Below are positions 11,026 to 19,683 of a stretch of 47,960 nucleotides of DNA, in pieces. The stretch lies in NCBI GenBank assembly GCA_026418115.1, contig JAOABY010000011.1, positions 1 to 47,960 on the forward strand. Direction: 5' to 3'. Position numbers and translations under genes: made by a program. The stretch's first letter is position 1. Each line of letters starts with the position of its first letter. The notes beneath the pieces were generated by a model. That model saw only the letters and a program-made list of their open reading frames with translations, was not told the origin of the DNA and made no database searches. This DNA is from Spirochaetaceae bacterium (GTDB lineage: Bacteria; Spirochaetota; Spirochaetia; Treponematales; Rectinemataceae).

Positions 11026-11031
11026 TAGCAT
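11026..11031 (+). promoter_or_regulatory. Possible -10 box right before thyX
   Basis: TAGCAT lies 6 bases before the thyX ATG, with TGGAAC (11003-11008) 17 bases upstream of it. No ribosome binding site is visible. The pattern would give a leaderless mRNA, but the box is weak. Confidence 0.25.
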
Positions 11032-11037
11032 GCAGCC

Positions 11038-11907
11038 ATGGCACATTGCATGGTCCCGGAAGCAGAAGCAATCCTCGACAGGGAATTCCCTGTGCTGGAC
11101 AAAGGTTTTGTCCGACTCGTCGATTATCTGGGCAGCGATGCCCGGATTGTACAGGCGGCACGTGTCTCGTATGGAGCCGGTACCCGAAGCTTCCGGGAGG
11201 ATGCTGCGCTTATTGATTATCTGATGCGGCATGAACACACCTCGCCTTTTGAGCAGGTCGTCCTGACATTCCATATCAAGCTACCCATCTTTGTAGCACG
11301 CCAGTGGATCCGCCACCGGACTGCGCGAGTCAATGAAATTTCCGGCCGCTATTCGATTCTTCCAGAAGAATATTTCATGCCATCGCCAGACGCACTGGCT
11401 CCCCAGAGTGCCGATAACAAGCAGGGGAGAGAAAACGAGCCTTTTGATGCAGCTACCGCGGAAAAGCTCCGTGCCATCATCGAGGAAGCATCTGCCCAGT
11501 CTTTCAAGGCCTACCGCGCACTGCTGGATGCAGGTCTGGCGCGCGAAGTCTCGCGCATTGTGCTGCCTCTTTCGCTCTACACCGAATGGTACTGGCAGAT
11601 GGATCTTCACAATCTCTTCCGCTTCCTTGCGCTCAGACTCGATCCTCACGCCCAGCGGGAAATCCGTGAATACGCTCGTGTCATACTGGAGATCACCCGA
11701 AAGGTTGCTCCCGCTGCAACCGCTAGTTTCGAGCGGTACATGCTGCAGGGCGTCCGATTCTCGGGACCGGAAATGGAAGAACTTCGCAGACGCCTCGGCC
11801 TTACTGCTGCTTCTGAGGATGGGCAGGAAACAGTAGGCTCCAGTGGACTGACAGGGAAGGATCTGGCAAGATTTGAAGAAAAGCTGAGAAGCGGCCTGCA
11901 GCTCTAG
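11038..11907 (+). CDS. thyX: Flavin-dependent thymidylate synthase
   Basis: ThyX makes dTMP from dUMP using FAD, NADPH and methylenetetrahydrofolate. The 289-residue product holds the defining motif RHR followed by seven residues and S (RHRTARVNEIS, about residues 91-101), preceded by TSPFEQVVLTFHIKLPIFV (about 68-86). The middle holds AREVSRIVLPLSLYTEWYW (about 170-188), also a conserved ThyX region. Start choice between the ATG at 11038 and an in-frame ATG at 11050 is open; neither has a clear ribosome binding site. The C-terminal 30 residues are poorly conserved. It stands alone between alr (divergent) and the HD-GYP gene (convergent). Confidence 0.96.
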   Translation: MAHCMVPEAEAILDREFPVLDKGFVRLVDYLGSDARIVQAARVSYGAGTRSFREDAALIDYLMRHEHTSPFEQVVLTFHIKLPIFVARQWIRHRTARVNEISGRYSILPEEYFMPSPDALAPQSADNKQGRENEPFDAATAEKLRAIIEEASAQSFKAYRALLDAGLAREVSRIVLPLSLYTEWYWQMDLHNLFRFLALRLDPHAQREIREYARVILEITRKVAPAATASFERYMLQGVRFSGPEMEELRRRLGLTAASEDGQETVGSSGLTGKDLARFEEKLRSGLQL

Positions 11908-11951
11908 CGAGGTCTATACCGCCCACTGAAACATGCACCTGCCGTCGGCAT

Positions 11952-14900
11952 TCAGAGATGCTCCCCTTCCCTGAGCGCCAGAAAAGCAGCAACGACTGCA
12001 GGGTCAAAATGCGTTCCACTGGCACTCTTGATGTACGTCAGTGCTTCCTCTTCGCTGAGTGCCGGACGGTATGGCCGATTGCTCGTCATTGCATCATACA
12101 CATCGGCAACAGAGAAAATTCTGGCCAGCAGAGGAATCTGTTCGCCACGCAGACCCTGGGGATACCCCGAACCATCCCATCGCTCATGATGGCAGTACGG
12201 TACGACCAGGGCATCTTTCAGAAATTCCACTGGTTCAAGCAGGTTTTTTGCGAGTACAGGATGAGAATGCATGATGGCGCGCTCTTCTGGAGTAAGCGGG
12301 CCCTCCTTGAGCAGAATCGCATCGGGTATGCCGATCTTGCCTATATCGTGCAGCAAGGCACCACGGCGCAGCGATTCGAGCATATCAGGCTCAAGTCCCA
12401 TAGTTTCTCCCAATGCAACCGCAATGCTGGTAACCCTGTCTCCATGATAGGCCGTTTCGTTGTCGCGAAGTCCTATTGCCCGCGACCAGCCTTCCAGAGT
12501 TGCATCGTAGGCCGCCTTGAGAGCTTGATTTGAAGCCTGGAGTGCAGCAATCAACTGAGCTCTGCGGATCGCCATCCCGGCAAAGCTGGCGAAAAGCTCC
12601 GTAACGGAGACAATTTCCTCATCAAGCGGCACCCTTGCACTGAAACCCAGATGAAACACGCCGATCACCATGCCTGCTGCCTTGACCGGTACAGTGATTG
12701 CCCGCTTCCCTTCGGGGATAAAAGAGCGCGAGCGCTCCATGAGCGCGGGGTCGTGTCGAAGATCCCAGGAAATGCAAGCCTTCCCATCAGTATAGACCCT
12801 GCCAGTGAGCCCCTGGGGAGGAAGAATGTATTTTGAGTCCTGGGCAAGCCATCCACGGGCTGCTTCCAGCACCAGCACCTGTTGTGCAGCATCGTACAGG
12901 AAGAGCGATCCGGTCTCGGCCTGCAGGGCATCAATGGCTCCCTGCAGGAGCTGGTCATACAGAATTTCCGGTTCGGTCTCCACAATTGTGGCAGCAGCCA
13001 GGCCATACAGCCTCTCGAGCCATCTGACTCTCTGGCTGAGCAGTTCATGAGAATTGATCTTGGTTATCGCAATGCCGAGGAGTTCGCCAATCGAGATAAG
13101 CAGCTGCAGATCTGCCTGGGTAAACGGAGCTGTGTCCGATTCGACACCAATTGCACCAATAGTATATCCCTCAGACTGAATTGGCGCATAGATGCCGTAC
13201 TGCATGCCCGGATCTGTCTCCACATAACGTGGGTCATGAGTAAGATCCATGCATAGCACAGGGCTACCGTGCTCAATGACCCATCCAGTCATACCCACGC
13301 CCGTCTGCCCTATCACCATGTCCATCCATTGCAGTTTTCTATGCAGATCCCTCCCATTCTCTGATGGGCCGTGATAGGAAAGAGTCATGAGCCGTCTGCT
13401 TCTCTCATCCCGCAGTCGCACAACCGAACAGCTCCAGCCCTTTTTTTCATGAAGGATACGGAGTGAAGCATCAGCCAGCTCCTGCGCGGACATGAGTCTG
13501 CTGAAAGCCATACTGGACTCATACAGCACCGACAGGTTGGCGAATCGCATGGCGCTTTCTTCAGAAAGAGCTATTTTCAGAAGCGCATTGCTGATCGATT
13601 CGGCCAGAATCGAAAGTCCACCAAGCTCGGTTTCCGATATGCCCCGGACAGCCTCCTCTATGAGAACAAGATATCCTCTTGGTGACTGCTCCATTACTAC
13701 AGACTGCAAGGCGACCTGATACGAGATGTCTTCATCGGGAGCACGCAGATTCTGAATGACTGGCCCCTTGCCACGGGCCGCTCTGGCAGACTTCAGCAAG
13801 GCTGCTTCAAGCCATTGGGGAACAGGTTGTGAGCACACCAGAAAAGCCCTCGCTCCAGCATGCGAATGATGGCGGGCATCTTCCTTATCCGGGTTCAGGC
13901 CAGCCTCTCCCTCTGGGGAACAGTGCAGAAACCCTGTCAGCTTTGCATGAGGAAAGGCAGTTTCGAGCGCTTCCTTGAGCTGGGGCATGATTGCCCGCAT
14001 GGATTGCTGTGAGGCAAGGCTTGAGGCTACTCTGGAAAGCGCATCCAATAGACGCTCTCTCAGCTTCAGCACACTGATATCAACGAAGGTGCTGCTGATG
14101 ATGATATCATCGTTACGGTGTGCATAGGTTGCAGAAATGAATACGTCTATGGCTCTGCCTTTCTCCGTTCGCAGCACAAGCTCGGTGGGGGGCAGTACAC
14201 CCTGTTGCCCTTTCATCATGGCCCTTCTGCCTCTTGCCTTGAGTACACAGGAAGGATGCATGACGGTCTCAATGAATGGCTTGCCAATGTATCCTTCTGC
14301 AGTGCCGCCGAGCATGCGGAGCGCGGTACCGTTTATTCCGATGATTCGATCATTTTTTATGAGGATGGTCCCTGCCAGACTATTGTCGAAAAGAAGCTGA
14401 CGGTCGGCTCGCATCTCTCCAAGAGACGATGCATCTCTCCAGCGCTCGGCGCCTATGGCGAGCACATGCGCCATCCCCTGCAGAACTGCCTCAATATCAT
14501 TATCCCAACATGCAGGCTCGACAGTGCAGGTTGCCACAAGCTCTCCCCATAGAGTCCCCTGCACCAGCACAGGCACCAGAGCGAGAGACTTGACATGATG
14601 ATACGCTGCGAGCTCTCTCAGTTTTGCTGGAAGTGCGCTGGTCGATGCCTGAAAGGGATTACCGGCTGTCAATACATCACGAATGCTGCCGAAAAAGGGA
14701 TCATCTGTTGCAATGGATCGCAGCGGTATCATGTCAGGCAGCACAGGCATGCCCGGCGCCGACCATCCACCCTGCATGAGGCATACTACTTCGCCTGAAG
14801 GTGCAGCCGTATTTTCATAGAGGGCTATCTGACCTGCACCGACGAGTCCCGCCGTGCGTTCCAGTGCCTCGGAAATCACCGTGAGCGTTTCTGACGCATG

Positions 14901-14975
14901 CAGGAGCAGGGAGGAAGTACGAGCTACCAGATCCAGCCCTTCTCGAAGCATATTCCGCGATGATGATGATGCCAT
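11952..14975 (-). CDS. Large GAF/PAS sensor with C-terminal HD-GYP phosphodiesterase domain
   Basis: HD-GYP domains hydrolyse cyclic di-GMP. The roughly 1007-residue protein appears to have a GAF domain (about 20-180), a PAS domain (about 190-310, starting LLFDNSLAGTIL), further GAF-like domains (about 325-480, 480-640 and 655-815) and the HD-GYP domain (about 840-1000). The latter has LLHDIGKIGIPD, the HHERWDGSGYPQGL signature and FSVADVYDAMTSNRPYR, so the catalytic residues are intact. No membrane segment is obvious, so it is probably a cytoplasmic sensor. The start is the ATG at 14975, preceded by AGAAGG; a GTG at 15020 overlapping the upstream stop as GTGA is the alternative. It is probably co-transcribed with the dehydrogenase gene before it. 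Confidence 0.92.
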   Translation of the reverse strand: MASSSSRNMLREGLDLVARTSSLLLHASETLTVISEALERTAGLVGAGQIALYENTAAPSGEVVCLMQGGWSAPGMPVLPDMIPLRSIATDDPFFGSIRDVLTAGNPFQASTSALPAKLRELAAYHHVKSLALVPVLVQGTLWGELVATCTVEPACWDNDIEAVLQGMAHVLAIGAERWRDASSLGEMRADRQLLFDNSLAGTILIKNDRIIGINGTALRMLGGTAEGYIGKPFIETVMHPSCVLKARGRRAMMKGQQGVLPPTELVLRTEKGRAIDVFISATYAHRNDDIIISSTFVDISVLKLRERLLDALSRVASSLASQQSMRAIMPQLKEALETAFPHAKLTGFLHCSPEGEAGLNPDKEDARHHSHAGARAFLVCSQPVPQWLEAALLKSARAARGKGPVIQNLRAPDEDISYQVALQSVVMEQSPRGYLVLIEEAVRGISETELGGLSILAESISNALLKIALSEESAMRFANLSVLYESSMAFSRLMSAQELADASLRILHEKKGWSCSVVRLRDERSRRLMTLSYHGPSENGRDLHRKLQWMDMVIGQTGVGMTGWVIEHGSPVLCMDLTHDPRYVETDPGMQYGIYAPIQSEGYTIGAIGVESDTAPFTQADLQLLISIGELLGIAITKINSHELLSQRVRWLERLYGLAAATIVETEPEILYDQLLQGAIDALQAETGSLFLYDAAQQVLVLEAARGWLAQDSKYILPPQGLTGRVYTDGKACISWDLRHDPALMERSRSFIPEGKRAITVPVKAAGMVIGVFHLGFSARVPLDEEIVSVTELFASFAGMAIRRAQLIAALQASNQALKAAYDATLEGWSRAIGLRDNETAYHGDRVTSIAVALGETMGLEPDMLESLRRGALLHDIGKIGIPDAILLKEGPLTPEERAIMHSHPVLAKNLLEPVEFLKDALVVPYCHHERWDGSGYPQGLRGEQIPLLARIFSVADVYDAMTSNRPYRPALSEEEALTYIKSASGTHFDPAVVAAFLALREGEHL

Positions 14976-15016
14976 GCTGCCTTCTCTGATTGATTCCTTT
15001 GAGGTTGTCTGGATGT

Positions 15017-15916
15017 TCACCCTCTGGACGTGAGGGACTGAACGAGTCCTCTATCATAGAGCATATAGAGAGCATGCGTACCAAGATTTTCCATACCCTC
15101 TGCGGTGAGCTGTTCGAAGAGTCGCTCAGCCAGCTCAAGCAGAGGCAGATCGAGTTTCATTTCCCGTGCTGCATCCAGCGCGATTCGCAGGTCTTTCAGA
15201 AAGTGCTTGATGAAAAAGCCGGGAGCAAAATTGCCTTCCAGCATGCGCGGCACCATATTGGCCAGCTGCCAGCTTCCTGCTGCTCCTGTGGTAATGGATT
15301 GCAGCACCGTTGTCGGATTGAGTCCAGCCCTGCGCGCATAGGTGACCGATTCCACCGCACCTATGAGATTGGCCGCTACGGCAATCTGGTTCGCCATCTT
15401 TGCATGCTGTCCCGCACCAGGTCCGCCCTGCAGCACGATGGTTTTTCCCATCATTGCAAAAAGGGGCTTCACTTCCTCGAATGTTGCTTCATCTCCGCCA
15501 ACCATGATGGAAAGAGTACCATTCCGGGCTCCAATATCGCCACCGGAAACTGGAGCATCAAGGGTTCGGATACCTTTCTGTCTGCCTGCCTCATGAATTC
15601 GTATCGCAAGGTCGGGCCTCGAGGTTGTCATATCGACCAGGATGGTGCCTTGCCGTGCATGTGCGAGGAGGCCATCCGGCCCGAAATAGACTTCTTCCAC
15701 ATCACTCGGGTAGCCTACCATCGTGAAAATGACATCACATTGCTGCGCCAGTTGCGCCAGGCTGTCCGACCACTCCGCACCTGCATCGAGCAGCATCTGC
15801 GCCTTTGCCCTGGTTCTCGTATACACGATCAGCCGCTCGCCAGAAGCCTTCAGATGGCCTGCCATGGCACTTCCCATCACGCCAAGCCCAATAAATCCAA
15901 TAGTCTTTGTATTCAT
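15017..15916 (-). CDS. Beta-hydroxyacid dehydrogenase (3-hydroxyisobutyrate / tartronate-semialdehyde reductase family)
   Basis: This NAD(P)-dependent enzyme of 299 residues reduces or oxidises short beta-hydroxyacids. It has the Rossmann motif GFIGLGVMGSAMA (about residues 7-19), the substrate-binding DAPVSGG (about 118-124) and the catalytic lysine in GQHAKMANQ (K near 170). The C-terminal KHFLKDLRIALD (about 235-246) completes the family pattern. The exact substrate cannot be read from the sequence. I used the ATG at 15916, with GGAATGGG upstream; an ATG 12 bases earlier (15928) is possible. Its stop overlaps a GTG start of the HD-GYP gene. Confidence 0.9.
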   Translation of the reverse strand: MNTKTIGFIGLGVMGSAMAGHLKASGERLIVYTRTRAKAQMLLDAGAEWSDSLAQLAQQCDVIFTMVGYPSDVEEVYFGPDGLLAHARQGTILVDMTTSRPDLAIRIHEAGRQKGIRTLDAPVSGGDIGARNGTLSIMVGGDEATFEEVKPLFAMMGKTIVLQGGPGAGQHAKMANQIAVAANLIGAVESVTYARRAGLNPTTVLQSITTGAAGSWQLANMVPRMLEGNFAPGFFIKHFLKDLRIALDAAREMKLDLPLLELAERLFEQLTAEGMENLGTHALYMLYDRGLVQSLTSRG

Positions 15917-15960
15917 GTCTGTACCCATTCCATTATTCGAATGCTTTGCTACAGATTGCC

Positions 15961-15989
15961 AGTGTAACCCGGGAATGCTCCTGGTGCAA
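15961..15989 (-). promoter_or_regulatory. Promoter of the dehydrogenase/HD-GYP operon
   Basis: On the minus strand, TTGCAC (15989-15984), a 17-base spacer and TACACT (15966-15961) are seen about 45 bases before the start codon. Confidence 0.4.
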
Positions 15990-16035
15990 TGGCGGGCTTT
16001 TCAGCAACCCCATCAGGAAGCTAGAATGAGAAGCA

Positions 16036-17475
16036 ATGCAGCTGTCACGCAAACGGTTCACCGACGAGCTCTACTACTATTCGAGCCAGTTCGTATTGTT
16101 CTTCGTGATGATCATCTCGCTTACGTCGGGTTCCCTGGCAAACGCGATACTCACCTCGCTGATTGTCCTTCTCCTGATGCTGATGCAGACCAGTCTGCTT
16201 GCCATGCATGGGCATCTGCCTCTGCTGCGCCTGCTCTATTCGTTCATCACACCGGTAGGATACTCGATCCTTCGTGCTGCAATGGCAGATATCGAGTTTA
16301 CCGAAACCGCCACCCTGCTGCTTTGGGGAGCATCCTTCTATATTGGCCTATTCCAGGCTCTTTCGCTGATCTTCAGACGGCCGCTGTTCCGCAAGCTTAC
16401 CGAAACAGCCCTCTCCATAGGTTCGGCACTCATTTTCGTGCTGTTCTATGCCTATCTGGATCTGCGAATTTCCGTCATGCAGGAGTTCGAGGCAGGAAGG
16501 ATCTCCCTTGAAGGTGTAAAGAACGCTCTGAAAATCCAGGCTTTCCCCTCAGTATTCACGAGATTTGTAAAGGCTCCTCAGCACCTCTTTGCGCTTTTTG
16601 GTGTGGTGAGTTTTGATTTCATGATGTTTGTCGCGAGGGTCAGGGCCATCAATCTCCAGCAGCGCGTGCAGAGGCTTCTGGAGATGCCATCATTCCAGGC
16701 CGGGACAGGAGCCGCTGCTTCTCCTGCTGCAGCAGTCTCTGCTACGTCCGCACCTGCTGCGCCAGCGCACGAAAACCCTGCGGATGGCACATCTTCAGCA
16801 TCTTCATTCTCGAGCACTGCAAGCGCCATGCCTGCAGCTGCATCAGCGACTCCTTCCCCGCCCATGACAACACCCGCGCCTGCCGTGCCCCCGGAGACAA
16901 CAGCACCCGCATCGCTCTTTGTCACTGTGGTCTCCTCAGATATCGTAGGCTTCACGGACCTTTCCGAACGCCTGGGAAGGGTGACCGCCAGCTCCTTTCT
17001 CAACAGCTACTACGCGCTGTGGACTTACTGTGCTGGCAGTTATGGGGGGCGTCTCATCACTACGGCTGCAGACACGGTACTCGCCATTTTCGGGCTTGTG
17101 GATCCGGACAAGAGCCCTGACAGGGCACTCAATGCTGCATTTGCCTTTCTCAGGGAATTCAACGAGCTGAGAGAGGACATGGCAGCGCAATTCCAGCCTG
17201 CTGATATCCATGTTTCAGTTGGTATTCACTCCGGCTTTGTGACAGCTGCGCGCATTGGTCCTCCCGGCAACCAGAAGCTTGATTTCTATGGCGACACCAT
17301 TGCCGTTGCCGCCCGACTCGATTCTCTCTGCCGTGAACTGCACCAGGATCTGCTGGTAAGCCATGCGACCTACCGCCGCCTCTCTCTGGAAAGCCAGGTC
17401 TCGCTGGAGCGCATCAGCGAAGTGCTGCTGCGGAAAACCACCAGGCCCATGCCTCTGTACGCCAGAAAACCTTAA
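16036..17475 (+). CDS. Membrane-bound class III adenylate/guanylate cyclase
   Basis: The 479-residue protein joins five or so membrane helices (about residues 12-150), a short segment with another possible helix near 195-210, a low-complexity linker rich in Ala, Pro, Ser and Thr (about 222-293) and a C-terminal class III cyclase domain (about 295-440). The catalytic domain has the metal-binding aspartate in SSDIVGFTDLSERLG (D near 302), a second one in AADTVLAIFG (normally GD, here AD) and the YGDTIAVAARLDSL pattern with the transition-state arginine. Product cAMP versus cGMP is not certain. GAGAAG precedes the ATG. The lipoprotein gene follows 19 bases later, likely in one operon. Confidence 0.9.
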   Translation: MQLSRKRFTDELYYYSSQFVLFFVMIISLTSGSLANAILTSLIVLLLMLMQTSLLAMHGHLPLLRLLYSFITPVGYSILRAAMADIEFTETATLLLWGASFYIGLFQALSLIFRRPLFRKLTETALSIGSALIFVLFYAYLDLRISVMQEFEAGRISLEGVKNALKIQAFPSVFTRFVKAPQHLFALFGVVSFDFMMFVARVRAINLQQRVQRLLEMPSFQAGTGAAASPAAAVSATSAPAAPAHENPADGTSSASSFSSTASAMPAAASATPSPPMTTPAPAVPPETTAPASLFVTVVSSDIVGFTDLSERLGRVTASSFLNSYYALWTYCAGSYGGRLITTAADTVLAIFGLVDPDKSPDRALNAAFAFLREFNELREDMAAQFQPADIHVSVGIHSGFVTAARIGPPGNQKLDFYGDTIAVAARLDSLCRELHQDLLVSHATYRRLSLESQVSLERISEVLLRKTTRPMPLYARKP

Positions 17476-17494
17476 GCATTGGAGAATGGAGATC

Positions 17495-18274
17495 ATGCAC
17501 AGACATCATCAAGGTATTGCAGAAACATCTGCCGTATCAAACCGCACACCCATGACTATCGTCCTGCTGATACTGCTTGCAGGAGTGGTACTTGGCTCAT
17601 GCTCCGGCAGGATGGAAGCTTCCATACGAACTGATGGGTCGCTGCGCGCGGCGATCAGAATTGAGGTGCCCAGGGAGCTTGCGCCGAGAATCCGGCAGTT
17701 CGCGGACCTACCGGAGCCTCTGCCGCTGTTTGACGAAGCATCGATCCGGGCCCAATTCGCCGATCGGAAAGAAATCATTCTCGCTGACCTGGCGGTGCCG
17801 ACTCCCGAGCAGTGTACCTCCATCATATGGATACCTTCCCTCGAAAAGCTCGTCACCAACACGGCCCTTGTCCCGGAAGGCATGATATCTTACAAGCTTC
17901 AGCCGGGCACGGGCGGCCGCCCCTCTCTTCGGGAGCTTTCGGTGAACCTCACCAGATCGAATGCCTCTTCCATGTTCGCCCTGTTGCCGGGCCTCGATAC
18001 ACGAATTCTGGAGAGCCTGAATCCTCCTGCGCTCGAGAAGGATGGCCTCAACGCCGCCGACTATCGCCGCAATCTCGAACAGGTCATCATAGGCAAAAAG
18101 AATATGCCGGCATTCGATGCCTGTGCTGCCGAGATCCAGATTACTGCTCCCCGAACCATTCTCTCGGCATCGGGCGGCACAGCATCAGGACCTGTGTTCA
18201 AAACGAGAATTCCTCTCTTCGATCTACTGACTCTGGAAAAACCATTGAAATTTACAATCACATGGGTGGAGTGA
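17495..18274 (+). CDS. Putative lipoprotein of unknown function
   Basis: The 259-residue product has a basic N-terminus, a hydrophobic stretch (about 19-33) and a lipobox VVLGSC, so it should be processed by signal peptidase II and lipid-anchored. The mature part is about 223 residues and has no domain I recognise. A pattern near its start, RMEASIRTDGSLRAAIRIEV, looks like a beta strand pair. The start is taken at the ATG at 17495 with GGAGAATGGAG upstream; an ATG at 17486 is in frame. It lies 19 bases after the cyclase gene and its end overlaps the convergent PHP gene by 17 bases. It may be a partner of the cyclase, but this is only position. Confidence 0.8.
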   Translation: MHRHHQGIAETSAVSNRTPMTIVLLILLAGVVLGSCSGRMEASIRTDGSLRAAIRIEVPRELAPRIRQFADLPEPLPLFDEASIRAQFADRKEIILADLAVPTPEQCTSIIWIPSLEKLVTNTALVPEGMISYKLQPGTGGRPSLRELSVNLTRSNASSMFALLPGLDTRILESLNPPALEKDGLNAADYRRNLEQVIIGKKNMPAFDACAAEIQITAPRTILSASGGTASGPVFKTRIPLFDLLTLEKPLKFTITWVE

Positions 18275-19238
18275 CGCTGCCGTGGCGCGCATGCGCACTC
18301 CATGCTCTGTGCTGACGGAGTGCAGTGCGAAATGCTTCGAAAAACATGCGCGCTTCCTCGAAGGGATAGGATGTCGCCAGAAAATCGATGAGTGCTGCCA
18401 GGCCGGGAATCTCACTGGAAACGCCCGAGCCTGCTGGCGATTCAGAATCTATAAGTGCTTCTGTCTCTGTTGCGTCCGATGCAGCGAGTCCGGTCGCGGC
18501 AGCAACGGGTACTTCCTCGCCATTATTTTTTGCATCATACAGGCTGGCCATTGCTGCAAGTGCCTTCTGCACTCGTTCGAACCTGTCCTCCGGTACCTCG
18601 ATTGTGGAAACCCTGCGTCCAACATGTACCGGCACATGGGCATCCGAGCCAGAGATGACACAGCAACCTCCCGTAAGGCTTGTTTCAGGAGAAGAACCTA
18701 CTGCTTCAACTGCATCGTAAGGGCCTGCAGGAAGAAAACCAAGCTGGCTGAAAACCGACATGACAGGCCTGTCGACATGCGCAGGTATTACCAGTGCACC
18801 AGATCTCGCCCCATCCTGCGCCAAGGCATCAAAGGAGCGTTCCAGAGCGCTGCCAAGCCAGGTCTCCGGTATGGCTGCGATGCCTCCCTCTGCATCGACC
18901 ACCACCTGATCTCCCATTTTTTCGGCATCCAGAGAAACAGGAGGAAGCAATCCCTGCACCCTGTCTGAAAATGCGAGGGCAGCCAGCGGATCCGGAAACA
19001 GTACAAGAAGGTGTGCTTCCTCTATGGGATTCAGCTCGATGCCGAAGAAAGGCACGATTCCTCTTCGAGCGCATGCAAGGGCAAATGCCGGGCCGTTCAG
19101 GGCGCTATTGTGATCGGAAATGCCGAGCACAGCAATGCGCCGTGCTGCTGCAAGCCCGGCCATGGATTCGGGATCCATTTCCAGACTGGAACACGGGCTG
19201 AGGCAGGAATGATTATGCAGATCAAACGTAACAATCAT
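18258..19238 (-). CDS. PHP-domain metal-dependent phosphoesterase
   Basis: The PHP (polymerase and histidinol phosphatase) fold binds two or three metal ions and hydrolyses phosphoesters. The 326-residue protein carries the expected histidine/aspartate motifs: DLHNHS (about residues 6-11), SDHN (about 40-43), GIEL (about 66-69), PAHVDRP (about 147-153) and SGSDAHVP (about 190-197). The C-terminal 90 residues, after the PHP part, are less conserved. The ATG at 19238 overlaps the stop of the DRTGG gene as ATGA, which supports this start over the ATG at 19262. Such PHP genes are known beside DRTGG-domain genes, often near [FeFe]-hydrogenase modules. The substrate is unknown. Confidence 0.9.
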   Translation of the reverse strand: MIVTFDLHNHSCLSPCSSLEMDPESMAGLAAARRIAVLGISDHNSALNGPAFALACARRGIVPFFGIELNPIEEAHLLVLFPDPLAALAFSDRVQGLLPPVSLDAEKMGDQVVVDAEGGIAAIPETWLGSALERSFDALAQDGARSGALVIPAHVDRPVMSVFSQLGFLPAGPYDAVEAVGSSPETSLTGGCCVISGSDAHVPVHVGRRVSTIEVPEDRFERVQKALAAMASLYDAKNNGEEVPVAAATGLAASDATETEALIDSESPAGSGVSSEIPGLAALIDFLATSYPFEEARMFFEAFRTALRQHRAWSAHARHGSVTPPM

Positions 19239-19570
19239 TGCTGCTCGTGAAGAGCCTTCCACAGCCTGCCGGAAACTTCGAACTGGCTGAGCTGCGTCCG
19301 CACAATGCCAATACCTTCCTCTCGTGCGGATGCCAGCATTGCTTCGTCAGGCTGCCTCCCGTTGCAGAGTACGATGAGGCGGATCCCTGCGATGCTGGCC
19401 ACGGCTACAGTGTTATTGTGAGCCTGGATGGTGACAAGCACCTCGGCCGATCTTCCATGAGCCATGACATCGGAAAGAAGATCCGAGGTATACACTGCAT
19501 TCACGGGAATATCGTCGGTTCCCGAGAGCAGTTCTCCGTCAATAAGCGCTGGTATGGCGAGTGTCGTCAT
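19235..19570 (-). CDS. Small DRTGG-domain protein
   Basis: The 111-residue product consists almost entirely of a domain like the DRTGG domain known from the N-terminal part of HPr-kinase-related proteins and CBS proteins. Visible features are IPVNAVYTSDLLSDVMAHG (about 21-39), a middle strand segment VLVTIQAHNNTVAVA (about 44-58) and a C-terminal GIGIVRTQLSQFEVSGRLW. It has no kinase motif, so any 'serine kinase' label would be misleading. The start at 19570 has AAGGAAT 8 bases upstream. It is translationally coupled to the PHP gene (ATGA). In other bacteria such pairs sit in redox or hydrogenase operons with anti-sigma-type ATPases; none is seen here. Confidence 0.75.
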   Translation of the reverse strand: MTTLAIPALIDGELLSGTDDIPVNAVYTSDLLSDVMAHGRSAEVLVTIQAHNNTVAVASIAGIRLIVLCNGRQPDEAMLASAREEGIGIVRTQLSQFEVSGRLWKALHEQQ

Positions 19571-19626
19571 GTGATATTCCTTGCAGACTCGATTCCGGAT
19601 ATCGACAAATGCCCGACGGCACTTGC

Positions 19627-19669
19627 AGTATAGTCGGATTTGCGATTTATTAGAAGTCATCCATATATT
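19627..19669. promoter_or_regulatory. Divergent promoter region between the DRTGG and ABC genes
   Basis: On the minus strand TATACT (19632-19627) lies about 57 bases before the DRTGG start, with a poor -35 (TTCTAA) 17 bases upstream. On the plus strand TTGCGA (19640-19645) is followed after 17-18 bases by ATATAT/TATATT (19663-19669) ahead of the ABC gene. Confidence 0.3.
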
Positions 19670-19683
19670 CCGGAAGGCCTGCC

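Noticed and set aside
16722-16914. Repeated-looking Ala/Pro/Ser/Thr tract in the cyclase as a tandem repeat
   Set aside because: It is low-complexity linker sequence without a regular repeat unit.
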